A stretch of DNA of 64,000 nt from Flavobacterium anseongense (GCF_021608185.1 NZ_JAKIHN010000007.1:62001-126000); one strand, 5' to 3'. Counted from the first letter of the stretch, positions 36,077-44,455 are shown. Notes: generated by a model from the sequence alone, not told the origin. Program-made: numbers and translations.

Positions 36077-37653
36077 AAAACACCAGATTTAGAGAGTGGA
36101 AATTTAGCTAACTTAAGTTGTGGTAACCCATGAATATTAGTAATACAATATCCTGATTTCATAGACTGAATATCTTCAGGGCTAATCCCATTAATTTTTT
36201 TATTATATTCATCTGTTTTAAACATAAATTTAGTGTTTATAACAGACGATAAACCACTTGGTATATCATTTATATTTTGTGATGAAAAAATAACGCCAAT
36301 TTTTTTACTTCTACCAACCCTACAAATAGTATCTAAATCACCTAACGCATTTTTTGAAGCAGATGAATTATAAAATTGATGAACTTCATCGATTATTATC
36401 AATATTGGTACATCATTATTTTTTTCGGTTTTTGCTTTAACAATTCTATTCAATAAATAACGTAAAGCTATTGACCCAAACTCTATACTTCTTGCAACAT
36501 TAATTACTGTCATTTTGCCTTCTTGCAAAATGTCTTCGGCATCTATTTCGTCACCATGTTCATTTTCAAAGTATTGATTAGCATTTTTCAATCTATTAAA
36601 CATTGCAGATGCTGTTGAAGGATTTAATGAAGTAGTGCTCTCTCTACCTGCAACATCTAATGTATTATAATTATTATCTTCGTTGCGACAATTTTCTAAA
36701 AAATCAAGAAATTGTGAATATTTGCCATTTTTATTATTTTCTTGCCAATACCTAAAAATATCGGGTAATGACTGTGAAGCCAATTCTGTCAAATTTTCAA
36801 CTATCCCAAGTAAAGCTTCTGGGTCAATTTTACTTGCATTTAAAGTTATGGGTCTACAAAATTCTTTTGAGACACCTTGTGATGTTAAAATATTTATATT
36901 TTCATGTGCACTATATAATATTTCATAATTGCTAACTCCAGCAGCTTCTAGTCCAAGAGATTTCCATTCGTTTTTAGCTTCAATATTATTTGTCAATGTC
37001 GGCTTATCCATGTTTAAGAAATCTACATCTTTAACATTGATAGCTAAAACACAACCAAATCGATTAATTCCATCTGAAATAATTTTACTTTCAATAAAAT
37101 GCTGTGCTAAATATTTTGTAGCAACCGTCTTTCCAGAACCGGTCTTTCCAGTTATCTGAATTTGATGCCAATACACATCTTCAGGTATTCTTAATTTTAC
37201 AGGAACTTGATTTACATCATTTATCTTCTGACATCTTGAAGTATGTACTGTAGCAGGAAAAATATATGGTCCATTATTATTAACTGAATCAGTGGCTTTT
37301 AATATTTCCTCCTCATTAGACAATCTAGCCAATGATTGAGGCTTGATATAATCTACTAATCCATCTTCCCTTTGTGTTATATCAAAAATTCTATGAGCTG
37401 TAATTTGATTTTTACACTCTCTATCAGCCTCAAGCAAACCTAAGTTCAAATCAGCTAAAAGAGGACTAGGTGAATATATTGCCGTTTGCTCACTCTCTTC
37501 AACTCTTAATACAAATTTTCTTGTATCGTTAATGTCACTCAAAGACATGTCAACAGTCAAATAACTACCTTTTGGTAATAATCCTGAATTCGAGGATTTT
37601 TTTGAAGTGAGTATTATTTTTCCTGTTTTTTCATAAAGAACAATCCATTTCAT
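36073..37653 (-). CDS. herA: HerA-family DNA translocase ATPase
   Basis: A protein of 526 aa from the ATG at 37651-37653. The frame also has an ATG at 37731, but the added 26 residues are unlike a HerA N-terminus. An N-terminal beta barrel (HAS-barrel-like, 1-120) precedes the RecA-like core: Walker A 'GKTGSGKT' at about 169-176, Walker B 'ILIIIDEVHQF', and a sensor-like 'IGVIFSSQNINDIP'. The late 'INGISPEDIQSMKSG' is typical of HerA/FtsK-like hexameric pumps. HerA drives NurA nuclease in archaea and in bacterial defence loci. It is the first gene of the coupled minus-strand operon. Confidence 0.88.
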   Translation of the reverse strand: MKWIVLYEKTGKIILTSKKSSNSGLLPKGSYLTVDMSLSDINDTRKFVLRVEESEQTAIYSPSPLLADLNLGLLEADRECKNQITAHRIFDITQREDGLVDYIKPQSLARLSNEEEILKATDSVNNNGPYIFPATVHTSRCQKINDVNQVPVKLRIPEDVYWHQIQITGKTGSGKTVATKYLAQHFIESKIISDGINRFGCVLAINVKDVDFLNMDKPTLTNNIEAKNEWKSLGLEAAGVSNYEILYSAHENINILTSQGVSKEFCRPITLNASKIDPEALLGIVENLTELASQSLPDIFRYWQENNKNGKYSQFLDFLENCRNEDNNYNTLDVAGRESTTSLNPSTASAMFNRLKNANQYFENEHGDEIDAEDILQEGKMTVINVARSIEFGSIALRYLLNRIVKAKTEKNNDVPILIIIDEVHQFYNSSASKNALGDLDTICRVGRSKKIGVIFSSQNINDIPSGLSSVINTKFMFKTDEYNKKINGISPEDIQSMKSGYCITNIHGLPQLKLAKFPLSKSGVL

Positions 37654-37890
37654 TTGGTTTCGTTTGGTTAGTTTTTTGTTATTAAGAAGTGAATTAAATT
37701 TATATACAAGTATATGATAATTTATGAACAAAATAACTATTAATAATGTATAATATAAGTATTTTTCTATATTTAAAATAATATTTTTATGTTTTCATCT
37801 TATATCAATACACTATCTTTTTAAAAAAGATGATAAATTATTTTTTAGATTAATATCACACAAAATATTTTGTTAAAAACATAAAACCAC

Positions 37891-38010
37891 ATGAGTGTAA
37901 TCAAAGAAATCTTCGATTTTGCTGCATCGGTCACTAAAGCAGCAGATTTAAAACATACGAAAAAAAACCAATTGAGTTTCAAAAACGTAATAAATTACAA
38001 ATCCTACTGA
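37891..38010 (+). pseudogene. Possible remnant of a gene cut at the island edge
   Basis: A 39-codon frame reads MSVIKEIFDFAASVTKAADL and ends 'INYKSY'. The first 25 residues look like the start of a normal protein, and the tail does not. It sits between the herA promoter region and the HEPN gene. It could be a truncated gene left at an insertion boundary or a genuine small protein. The rest of 37654-38150 is very AT-rich and must hold the herA promoter, though no clear consensus element stands out. Confidence 0.35.
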
Positions 38011-38150
38011 TGATTTGTAAGAAATAATTCTTATTTTTGAGAAAGAAAAAGCGAAACGAACCTTCTTATATTTAATTCTTTTGATTTGGTTTTGAGAAGG
38101 TTAGTTTTGGATATAGGCAAGTTAGTGTCAATTTTAAAAACCTACACTCG

Positions 38151-38648
38151 ATGAGAGAAAAGATATTTGAAAAAAGAAGTGAAAATCCAAATTTGGATCA
38201 TTTAATGTCGTTATTTGGAAATGAGATAATGGCTGCTTTTATTAATGGCCATCTAATAATTGAATCTTTATTAGTTCAATTTATAGAACATAAAACAGGA
38301 AGTGATGAAAGGTTATCAAAATTGAACTTCCCAAACAAAGTAAAAAAATGTGTTGAATTGGAATATTTTGACGAGAAGATTGAAGTCTTTTTATTAATGA
38401 TTAATGACATTAGAAATAATTATGCACACAATTTGGGATATATATTAACTTTTGATGAACTATTTCTATTAGCAGAAAATGCAGGACAAGCTGGAATTGA
38501 TTTTTCTGATGAAACAATATATCTTGATAAGGAGCTTTCAAGAGAATGGTATGGAGAACATGGAATAATTCAAGAAATATTTCAAAATACAGCAATGGAC
38601 TTATCGTTCATAATGGAAAGTCATGGTGGAGAATTTATTTTTTGCTAA
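38151..38648 (+). CDS. HEPN-domain protein, probable RNase of the defence island
   Basis: A protein of 165 aa, all-helical. It contains 'MINDIRNNYAHNLG', an exact RNxxxH motif (R-N-N-Y-A-H), the catalytic signature of HEPN ribonucleases, preceded by the long helix 'MAAFINGHLIIESLLVQFI' as in MAE_28990/DUF4145-like members. HEPN proteins cut RNA in abortive infection, toxin-antitoxin and CRISPR contexts. No nucleotidyltransferase (MNT) antitoxin gene is adjacent, so a simple HEPN-MNT pair is not supported. A hairpin and a repeat element follow the stop. Confidence 0.72.
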   Translation: MREKIFEKRSENPNLDHLMSLFGNEIMAAFINGHLIIESLLVQFIEHKTGSDERLSKLNFPNKVKKCVELEYFDEKIEVFLLMINDIRNNYAHNLGYILTFDELFLLAENAGQAGIDFSDETIYLDKELSREWYGEHGIIQEIFQNTAMDLSFIMESHGGEFIFC

Positions 38649-38715
38649 TACTGCACTATCAGAGGTTTGCAGTCATGACTGGTTTAGATTTTCTTAGCAG
38701 GAAAATCTAAAAAGG
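38649..38715. repeat. 3' element after the HEPN gene, with hairpin
   Basis: TTAGATTTTC (38684-38693) pairs exactly with GAAAATCTAA (38701-38710). The whole stretch (CAGAGGTTTGCAGTCATGAC, then TGGTTTAGATTTTCT) aligns with the element after the DUF6236 gene at 39796-39870. Confidence 0.5.
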
Positions 38716-38808
38716 GAAATTGTATATATTTACAACTAACTGTAAGTTTTTGCTACCTCGTGAAGCTTAGTAACGTTAAGTGGCATTGCCAAACAACCTC
38801 TTCTAAAA

Positions 38809-39792
38809 ATGAAAAAATATTTATATTACCCGAACTTTGAACCACCAAACACTAATTGGTTAAAATTTGCAATTCTTTACTTTGAGAAATTTGAAAGTAT
38901 CATACCATTCGAAAGAGAAAATTTAATATCTGATGAATACAGAAAACTAAAAAACGAGACAGACTTAGTTGACTTTTATTCTCCGCAATATTATCAAGGA
39001 GAACGAGCAAGTATAAATGCAATTGAAGAAACAGAAAAAATATTTGAAAATAGATATTTAAGAAGCCCATTATTTAATGAGGTTAATATATTTCGAAAAT
39101 GGCAAGATCAATCAACATGGGATTATTTGATATATGGAGAGAAATTTTCCTTCCATTGGGCAGAATTTTGCGAACACCACAGAATAGGAAGAAGAACTCA
39201 AAATGGGTTATTATTACCTAAAACTCTTGCGTTTCTCTACATGACACATTTAGCAAAAGAAATTTCTTTTGAGAGAAACTCTAAAATTATAACTGATAAT
39301 TTAGAGTTCGATAATTATACAAACTTTGCTAGAATTCAGCCTACCAACAGAAATGTTCGTGATAAATTTTTAAAAGGAGTTATTAACATGCTTGTACCAA
39401 GCAATGTGAATGATTTAAGTTTAGATACTCTAATTGCATTTAGAAATGCTAACAGAGAACGAATAACTTCATTAAATAACCATATTACAAGAGTTGAAGA
39501 TTCAATTGCAAATGGCTTAACCGAAAGAGAGTTTATAGATCAATTTAACAATTCTCTTTCTGAATTTTCAGAGCAAGTATTACTATTAGGTCTTGGAGTC
39601 GCTTCTATCCCATTTACAACTTATCTATTAATTAATAATCCAGAAGCCCTGACTGCAGAGTATTCGGAAGAAATTCTTGGGATGTTAGGTATTACATTTG
39701 GCGGATATTATGGAGTTAGAAAAGGGCTTTTCGACAGTAGAGAAAACCGTCAATGTAGAAAATACTTTTCAAATTTGCGAAGACTTCAATAG
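38809..39792 (+). CDS. DUF6236 family protein
   Basis: A protein of 327 aa. The start 'KKYLYYPNFEPPNTNWLKFAILYFEKFESIIPF' (quoted in words: YYP, NWLKFAILYFEK, IIPF) is the hallmark I associate with DUF6236, a sparsely distributed bacterial family of unknown function found in accessory regions. Residues of about 255-300 include a hydrophobic stretch ('VLLLGLGVASIPFTTYLLI') that may be a membrane segment. It stands alone with its own 5' gap (161 bp) and a 3' element shared with the HEPN gene. A defence role is only suggested by location. Confidence 0.75.
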   Translation: MKKYLYYPNFEPPNTNWLKFAILYFEKFESIIPFERENLISDEYRKLKNETDLVDFYSPQYYQGERASINAIEETEKIFENRYLRSPLFNEVNIFRKWQDQSTWDYLIYGEKFSFHWAEFCEHHRIGRRTQNGLLLPKTLAFLYMTHLAKEISFERNSKIITDNLEFDNYTNFARIQPTNRNVRDKFLKGVINMLVPSNVNDLSLDTLIAFRNANRERITSLNNHITRVEDSIANGLTEREFIDQFNNSLSEFSEQVLLLGLGVASIPFTTYLLINNPEALTAEYSEEILGMLGITFGGYYGVRKGLFDSRENRQCRKYFSNLRRLQ

Positions 39793-39795
39793 CAA

Positions 39796-39870
39796 CGTCA
39801 CATAACAGCCATTTGACGCAATAGCTAGTTTAGTTTTTCTCACCTGGAAATTACAAAATTGAAATTTTTG
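39796..39870. repeat. 3' element after the DUF6236 gene
   Basis: CAGCCATTTGACGCAATAGC then TAGTTTAGTTTTTCTCACCT aligns with 38651-38715. The shared placement directly behind two successive accessory genes suggests cassette-like or co-mobilised units. Confidence 0.45.
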
Positions 39871-39963
39871 CTTTCTTTTAGAGCCTCCGCTTCCGCACGA
39901 CTAGAGCAAAGCGACTGGCATAGCACACGAGGCGGAGCCGACTGCCGCAGGAAATTCTTTCGT

Positions 39964-40030
39964 ATTTTGCCGGAAATAGCCAGTATTAAATGCTTTATTT
40001 GTGTTTAATACTGGTTATTTCCGGCAAAAT
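39964..40030. repeat. 27-bp inverted repeat with 13-nt loop
   Basis: The arms 39964-39990 and 40004-40030 (ATTTTGCCGGAAATA...TATTTCCGGCAAAAT) differ at a single position. The hairpin lies at the junction between the defence island and the sulfur locus. Confidence 0.8.
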
Positions 40031-40169
40031 ATATTTATTAATGATGTATAGATACTATTGCCCTTTGGTAATGCATCATCGCTTTTTATTAAAAAAAAAT
40101 GTCAATATCGCAATGGCAGGTTGAATTAATCTTTAAAACAATAAAAATTAGAGATTTAATCTAAAAAAA

Positions 40170-40200
40170 TTTGGTTGAAAAGAAAATAAATATATATTTG
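40170..40200 (+). promoter_or_regulatory. Promoter of the cysteine/sulfate assimilation operon
   Basis: TTTG (40170-40173), 19 bp, then TATATTTG (40193-40200), a perfect Bacteroidota promoter. Transcription should start near 40207, giving a leader of about 310 nt before cysH. Confidence 0.8.
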
Positions 40201-40219
40201 CCTCATAAATAAAAAGAAA

Positions 40220-40288
40220 ATGATATTTACAGTTTGCAATATGTGTTGTTGTATGGGGAAAATTTCCGCAGAGACGACTATTGCATAA
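40220..40288 (+). CDS. Cys-rich leader peptide 1
   Basis: A 22-codon ORF starting about 13 nt after the predicted transcription start. It encodes MIFTVCNMCCCMGK and a further eight residues. Cys codons lie at positions 6, 9, 10 and 11 (TGT TGT TGT at 40244-40252). Downstream of them, GCAGAG (40268-40273) copies the 3' arm of the terminator at 40313 and can pair with its 5' arm (40316-40321). A ribosome stalled on the Cys codons would leave it free, while one at the stop codon would cover it. This is the layout of a cysteine attenuator. Confidence 0.75.
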   Translation: MIFTVCNMCCCMGKISAETTIA

Positions 40289-40312
40289 TTTTAAATTCTT
40301 AAAATAGCAAAA

Positions 40313-40340
40313 AGCCTCTGCAACGCAGAGGCTTTTTTTT
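40313..40340 (+). terminator. Attenuator terminator 1
   Basis: AGCCTCTGC-AAC-GCAGAGGCT (40313-40333) with an A tract before and a run of Ts after. It follows leader peptide 1 by 24 nt and precedes leader peptide 2 in the same transcript. Confidence 0.9.
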
Positions 40341-40362
40341 TGTCCATTATTAAATAGTAAAA

Positions 40363-40437
40363 ATGATTTCAAATTCAATAAAATATACCGTTTCAACTTC
40401 AGTTTGTTGTATGTGTCTTCTCAAAAAGGAGCCCTAA
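40363..40437 (+). CDS. Cys-rich leader peptide 2
   Basis: A 24-codon ORF with Cys at residues 15, 16 and 18 (VCCMC, codons 40405-40416), ending LLKKEP. Its last codons contain AAGGAGC (40426-40432), a perfect 7-bp complement of GCTCCTT (40475-40481) in the 5' arm of terminator 2. Stalling at the Cys codons would free this segment to form an antiterminator, whereas a ribosome at the stop codon (40435-40437) would mask it and let the terminator form. It repeats the logic of leader 1 with unrelated sequence. Confidence 0.78.
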   Translation: MISNSIKYTVSTSVCCMCLLKKEP

Positions 40438-40473
40438 CACTGTAGTTGTATATATCACCAACAAAATAGTATG

Positions 40474-40502
40474 AGCTCCTTCAATTTGAAGGAGCTTTTT
40501 TT
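40474..40502 (+). terminator. Attenuator terminator 2
   Basis: AGCTCCTTC-AATTT-GAAGGAGCT (40474-40496) followed by T8. It ends 17 nt before the cysH start codon, so it must be read through for the operon to be expressed. Confidence 0.9.
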
Positions 40503-40519
40503 ATTCAAACCCAATTATA

Positions 40520-41215
40520 ATGAAAAACGATTTAGTAGCAATAGTAGCAGAACATAAGACTTTGGAAGAAAAGCTAAAACACATCTCCGAGAACATCGAG
40601 GGTAAAGTTGTTTTCTCCACCAGCTTCGGAATAGAAGATCAGGTAATCTCTCATGCTATTTTTTCACAAAAGATTAAAAGCATTGAAGTATTTACTTTAG
40701 ATACGGGACGTCTTTTCCCTGAAACCTATTCTGTTTGGGACAAAACGGTATTGCAATACCAAGCCACTATTAAAGCCTACTATCCGAATACCAATACGGT
40801 TGAAAATTTTATAAATGCTAATGGAATAAATCCTTTTTACAACTCCGTTGAATTGAGAAAAGAATGCTGCTTTATCAGAAAAGTAGAGCCATTGAACAGA
40901 GCTTTAGCAGGTGCAACGGTTTGGATTACCGGCTTACGCGCAGAACAATCTGCTAACAGAAACTCGGTAAAGGAAATAGAATGGGACGAAGAAAAACAAC
41001 TGTACAAATTCAATCCGTTACTAGACTGGTCTACCGATGATGTAGTGGCCTATTTAAAACAAAATGGAGTTCCCTATAATACATTACACGATAAGGGATT
41101 TGTCAGCATCGGCTGCGCTCCGTGTACCAGAGCGATACAACCGGGTGACGATTTCAGAGCAGGTCGTTGGTGGTGGGAAGATCAATCAAAAAAAGAATGT
41201 GGATTGCATACATAA
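40520..41215 (+). CDS. cysH: Assimilatory adenylyl-sulfate (APS) reductase
   Basis: A protein of 231 aa. PP-loop signature 'FSTSFGIEDQ' near residue 32. Four iron-sulfur cysteines, Cys116-Cys117 ('KECCFIRK') and Cys199/Cys202 ('GCAPCTR'), mark the APS-type rather than the PAPS-type enzyme. The catalytic Cys227 lies in the C-terminal 'ECGLHT'. It reduces APS to sulfite using thioredoxin. It is the first structural gene behind the two cysteine attenuators. The absence of an APS kinase gene in the cluster fits direct APS reduction. Confidence 0.95.
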   Translation: MKNDLVAIVAEHKTLEEKLKHISENIEGKVVFSTSFGIEDQVISHAIFSQKIKSIEVFTLDTGRLFPETYSVWDKTVLQYQATIKAYYPNTNTVENFINANGINPFYNSVELRKECCFIRKVEPLNRALAGATVWITGLRAEQSANRNSVKEIEWDEEKQLYKFNPLLDWSTDDVVAYLKQNGVPYNTLHDKGFVSIGCAPCTRAIQPGDDFRAGRWWWEDQSKKECGLHT

Positions 41216-41251
41216 TTCAATTAAGATAAAAATTAAAAAAATAGAACTAAG

Positions 41252-42157
41252 ATGAGCCAAAAGCACAATTATTTAGAACAATTAGAAAACGAAGCAATTT
41301 ATATTCTTCGCGAAACAGCTGCGCAATTTGAAAAGCCAGCCTTGCTTTTTTCGGGCGGGAAAGATTCTATCGTTTTAGTACATCTTGCCTTAAAAGCCTT
41401 CCGTCCGGGGAAATTTCCTTTTCCGTTGGTGCATATCGATACGGGTCACAATTTCCCGGAAGCCATTGAGTTTAGAGATTATTTAGTCAATAAAATTGGT
41501 GAAAAACTAATCGTGGCTTCGGTTGAAGAAAGCATCAAAAAATACGATTTAAAAGAAACCGCGGGTCGTTTCCCTTCGAGAAATGTTTTGCAAACCTATG
41601 CGCTTTTAGATGCCATTGAAGAAAATGAATTTGATGCCTGCATTGGTGGCGCACGTCGCGATGAGGAAAAAGCGAGAGCCAAAGAACGTATTTTTTCGGT
41701 TCGTGATGATTTCGGACAATGGGATCCAAAATTACAACGCCCTGAGTTATGGGATATCTTGAATGGGAAAGTTAAAAAAGGACATAATGTTCGCGTGTTT
41801 CCAATCAGCAATTGGACGGAATTGGACGTGTGGAACTACATTCAGAAATACGATATCGAATTGCCAAACTTATATTTTGCCCACGAAAGAGAATGTATTG
41901 TCCATCAGGATAAACTGGTGGCTACTTCAAAATTCATTCAGCCTCTGGAAAATGATGTTGTTGTGGTTGAAAAAGTGCGCTACAGAACCGTTGGCGATAT
42001 GACCTGCACCGCTGCAGTGCCTTCCGAAGCGACTACAATACAAGACATCATTGATGACATCATTCAAACCCGGGTGAGCGAACGAGGACAAACCCGCTTA
42101 GATGATCAATTTTCGGAAGCGGCAATGGAGGATAGGAAGAAGCAGGGGTATTTTTAA
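41252..42157 (+). CDS. cysD: Sulfate adenylyltransferase subunit 2
   Basis: A protein of 301 aa, the usual length. The PP-loop ATP pyrophosphatase motif 'LLFSGGKDSIVLVHLA' lies near residue 28, with 'FPLVHIDTGHNFPE' and 'GGARRDEEKARAKER' as in CysD. It adenylates sulfate to APS, driven by the GTPase partner CysN encoded downstream. It starts 36 bp after cysH. Confidence 0.96.
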   Translation: MSQKHNYLEQLENEAIYILRETAAQFEKPALLFSGGKDSIVLVHLALKAFRPGKFPFPLVHIDTGHNFPEAIEFRDYLVNKIGEKLIVASVEESIKKYDLKETAGRFPSRNVLQTYALLDAIEENEFDACIGGARRDEEKARAKERIFSVRDDFGQWDPKLQRPELWDILNGKVKKGHNVRVFPISNWTELDVWNYIQKYDIELPNLYFAHERECIVHQDKLVATSKFIQPLENDVVVVEKVRYRTVGDMTCTAAVPSEATTIQDIIDDIIQTRVSERGQTRLDDQFSEAAMEDRKKQGYF

Positions 42158-42311
42158 AGGAGGGATAAGGGAAAAGGGATAAGGGAAAAGGGAAAAGGGA
42201 TAAGGGAAAAGGGATAAGTAAAAAGAAAATAGATAATAGAAAAGAGTTGTGTTAACAGACAACCGACAACCGACAACCGACAACCGATAACAGATAACCG
42301 ATAACAGATAA
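42158..42311. repeat. Simple tandem repeats between cysD and cysN
   Basis: A purine tract of AGGGATAAGGGAAAA-type units (42158-42225) is followed by CGACAACC/CGATAACA 8-bp units (about 42257-42311). The repeat ends 6 bp before the cysN ATG. Similar tracts lie at 44372 and 62097. Confidence 0.85.
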
Positions 42312-42317
42312 CTAAAA

Positions 42318-43550
42318 ATGAACACATTACGATTTATAACAGCAGGAAATGTAGATGACGGTAAAAGCACCTTAATTGGGCGTCTTTTATACGATTCCGA
42401 TAGCATTCATACGGATCAATTGGGGATTTTAAAAAAACAAACCAAGCAGGAAGGTGTTGATATCGATTTATCATTAATCACCGATGGTCTTCGTGCTGAA
42501 CGTGAACAGGGAATTACCATTGACGTGGCCTACAAATATTTTTCTACTAAAAACAGAAAATTTATTATCGCCGATGCACCGGGCCACGAGCAATACACCC
42601 GAAACATGATAACCGGTGCTTCGAATTCCGATTTGATTATCATTTTGGTCGATGCCCGAAAAGGAATTACCGAGCAAACCAAACGTCACGCCAGTATTGG
42701 TTCGCTAATGGGAATTAAAAAAGCAATCATCGCAGTCAATAAAATTGATTTGCTGAATTATTCTGAAGCGGTCTTTACCCAAATCAAAGCTGATTTTGAA
42801 GCCATCAAAACCGAGTTGAATTTTAGTGATGTTAGCTACATCCCTGTAAGTGCCTTAGTGGGCGATAATATTGTCACCAAATCTGAAAACACGCCTTGGT
42901 ATAACGGTCAGGCGCTCTTAGAAACTTTGGAATCTATTGAAGTGGAAACCACAGAAGATTTGGCTTCCCGATTTCAGGTGCAATGGGTAATTCGTCCCAA
43001 AGATGAAGCCAATCACGATTACCGCGGTTATGCCGGTTTGGTTTTGAGTGGCAGCTATAAAGTAGGGGATGCGGTAACCATTTTTCCGGCAAACATCTCC
43101 ACTACCATTGTGAAGATTGAAAAGAATCTGGAAAGTATTGAAGTAGCAAAAGCAGGCGACAATATCGTATTGCATTTCGAAGACAATATTGATATCAGTC
43201 GAGGCGATACAGTGGTTTTATCGGATGAACTACCAACAGAATCCACTCAAATAAACTCTTGGGTTTCCTGGTTAGACAATACGCCTTTGCAATTGGGAAA
43301 AACCTATTTGTTACAACACCGATTTAAAAATGTTCGGGTAAAAATCCAGGAAGTAAACCAAAAATGGAATATCAATGATTGGGAATTTACCAAGGAAACA
43401 GAAATAAAACTAAATGACATTGCCCAGATAAGTTTGAGAACCAATCAACCATTGTTTTATGATGCGTTTGATAAAAATCCGAAATCAGGGAATGCCATTT
43501 TAATAGATGAAACTAGTAATAATACGGTTGGCGCCTTAATGTTTTTATAA
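42318..43550 (+). CDS. cysN: Sulfate adenylyltransferase subunit 1 (GTPase)
   Basis: A protein of 410 aa. Translation-GTPase motifs: G1 'GNVDDGKST', G3 'DAPGH', G4 'NKID', followed by two beta-barrel domains. It is shorter than the E. coli protein and has no fused APS kinase. It couples GTP hydrolysis to APS synthesis with CysD. cysE starts 2 bp downstream. Confidence 0.95.
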   Translation: MNTLRFITAGNVDDGKSTLIGRLLYDSDSIHTDQLGILKKQTKQEGVDIDLSLITDGLRAEREQGITIDVAYKYFSTKNRKFIIADAPGHEQYTRNMITGASNSDLIIILVDARKGITEQTKRHASIGSLMGIKKAIIAVNKIDLLNYSEAVFTQIKADFEAIKTELNFSDVSYIPVSALVGDNIVTKSENTPWYNGQALLETLESIEVETTEDLASRFQVQWVIRPKDEANHDYRGYAGLVLSGSYKVGDAVTIFPANISTTIVKIEKNLESIEVAKAGDNIVLHFEDNIDISRGDTVVLSDELPTESTQINSWVSWLDNTPLQLGKTYLLQHRFKNVRVKIQEVNQKWNINDWEFTKETEIKLNDIAQISLRTNQPLFYDAFDKNPKSGNAILIDETSNNTVGALMFL

Positions 43551-43552
43551 TT

Positions 43553-44368
43553 ATGTCATATTCAATTTACATCAGAAATCAGGAAAGAACCAGAACTCCT
43601 ATCGACAAAAGTCAAATCGAAGGTTGGTTAGATGAAGTAATTCATTGGCTGTTTGATATCAATCAGGAGTATCAGAATTACCGGTTTTTTCAAAACAAGG
43701 AAAGTCTTATTCAATTAAAGCTTCAGGATATTTTAGGCAAATTAATTGACGACACTAATGAAATCATAGTGAACTCAAATTACTTTTTTGAAAGCATCGA
43801 ACAAGTTCATTATTTATTAAGTAATGATTTAGATACTATTGTAAGCTTTGACCCGGCAGCAACATCTAAAGAAGAAGTCTTAATAGCGTATCCTGGATTT
43901 TTTGCGATTTCGGCTTATCGAATTGCGAATGTTTTTTGGAAACTAAATATTCCAATCATTCCAAGAATCATCACCGAATATGCGCACAGCAGAACCGGGA
44001 TTGATATTCATCCGGGAGCTGAAATCGGAGAAAATTTCTTTATAGATCACGGCACCGGAATTGTAATTGGGGAAACCTCCAAAATCGGAAAGAACGTTAA
44101 AATCTATCAAGGCGTGACACTGGGTGCGTTGTCTGTTTCCAAAGACAGTGCTTCCGAAAAAAGACATCCAACTTTAGAAGACAATGTCACTATTTATGCG
44201 AATGCTACCATTTTGGGCGGAAAAACGGTGGTAGGCGCCAATTCGGTTATTGGTGGTAACGTCTGGTTGACGCATTCAATTCCCGAAAGTTCTTTAGTCT
44301 ATCACAAAAGTGAAATTGAAATAAAGAAGAAAAGCGAGTTTCCGGAAGCGCTTAATTATGTGATTTAA
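43553..44368 (+). CDS. cysE: Serine O-acetyltransferase
   Basis: A protein of 271 aa. The N-terminal helical domain precedes the left-handed beta-helix with hexapeptide repeats: 'GIDIHPGAEIGENFFIDHGTG' (given in part), 'VIGETSKIGKNVKIYQGVTLG', and 'ATILGGKTVVGANSVIGGNVW'. The catalytic His is in 'DHGTG'. It makes O-acetylserine, the acceptor for sulfide. The position within the sulfate cluster supports cysteine synthesis rather than another acetyltransferase role. Confidence 0.93.
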   Translation: MSYSIYIRNQERTRTPIDKSQIEGWLDEVIHWLFDINQEYQNYRFFQNKESLIQLKLQDILGKLIDDTNEIIVNSNYFFESIEQVHYLLSNDLDTIVSFDPAATSKEEVLIAYPGFFAISAYRIANVFWKLNIPIIPRIITEYAHSRTGIDIHPGAEIGENFFIDHGTGIVIGETSKIGKNVKIYQGVTLGALSVSKDSASEKRHPTLEDNVTIYANATILGGKTVVGANSVIGGNVWLTHSIPESSLVYHKSEIEIKKKSEFPEALNYVI

Positions 44369-44371
44369 ATC

Positions 44372-44455
<84 letters not shown>

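Noticed and set aside
37654..37731. N-terminal extension of HerA to the ATG at 37729-37731
   Set aside because: The added 26 residues do not resemble HerA, which starts with the 'MKWIVLYEKTGKI' strand.
38649..39870. Integron gene cassettes
   Set aside because: The 3' elements lack the RYYYAAC/GTTRRRY core sites and no integron integrase is visible.
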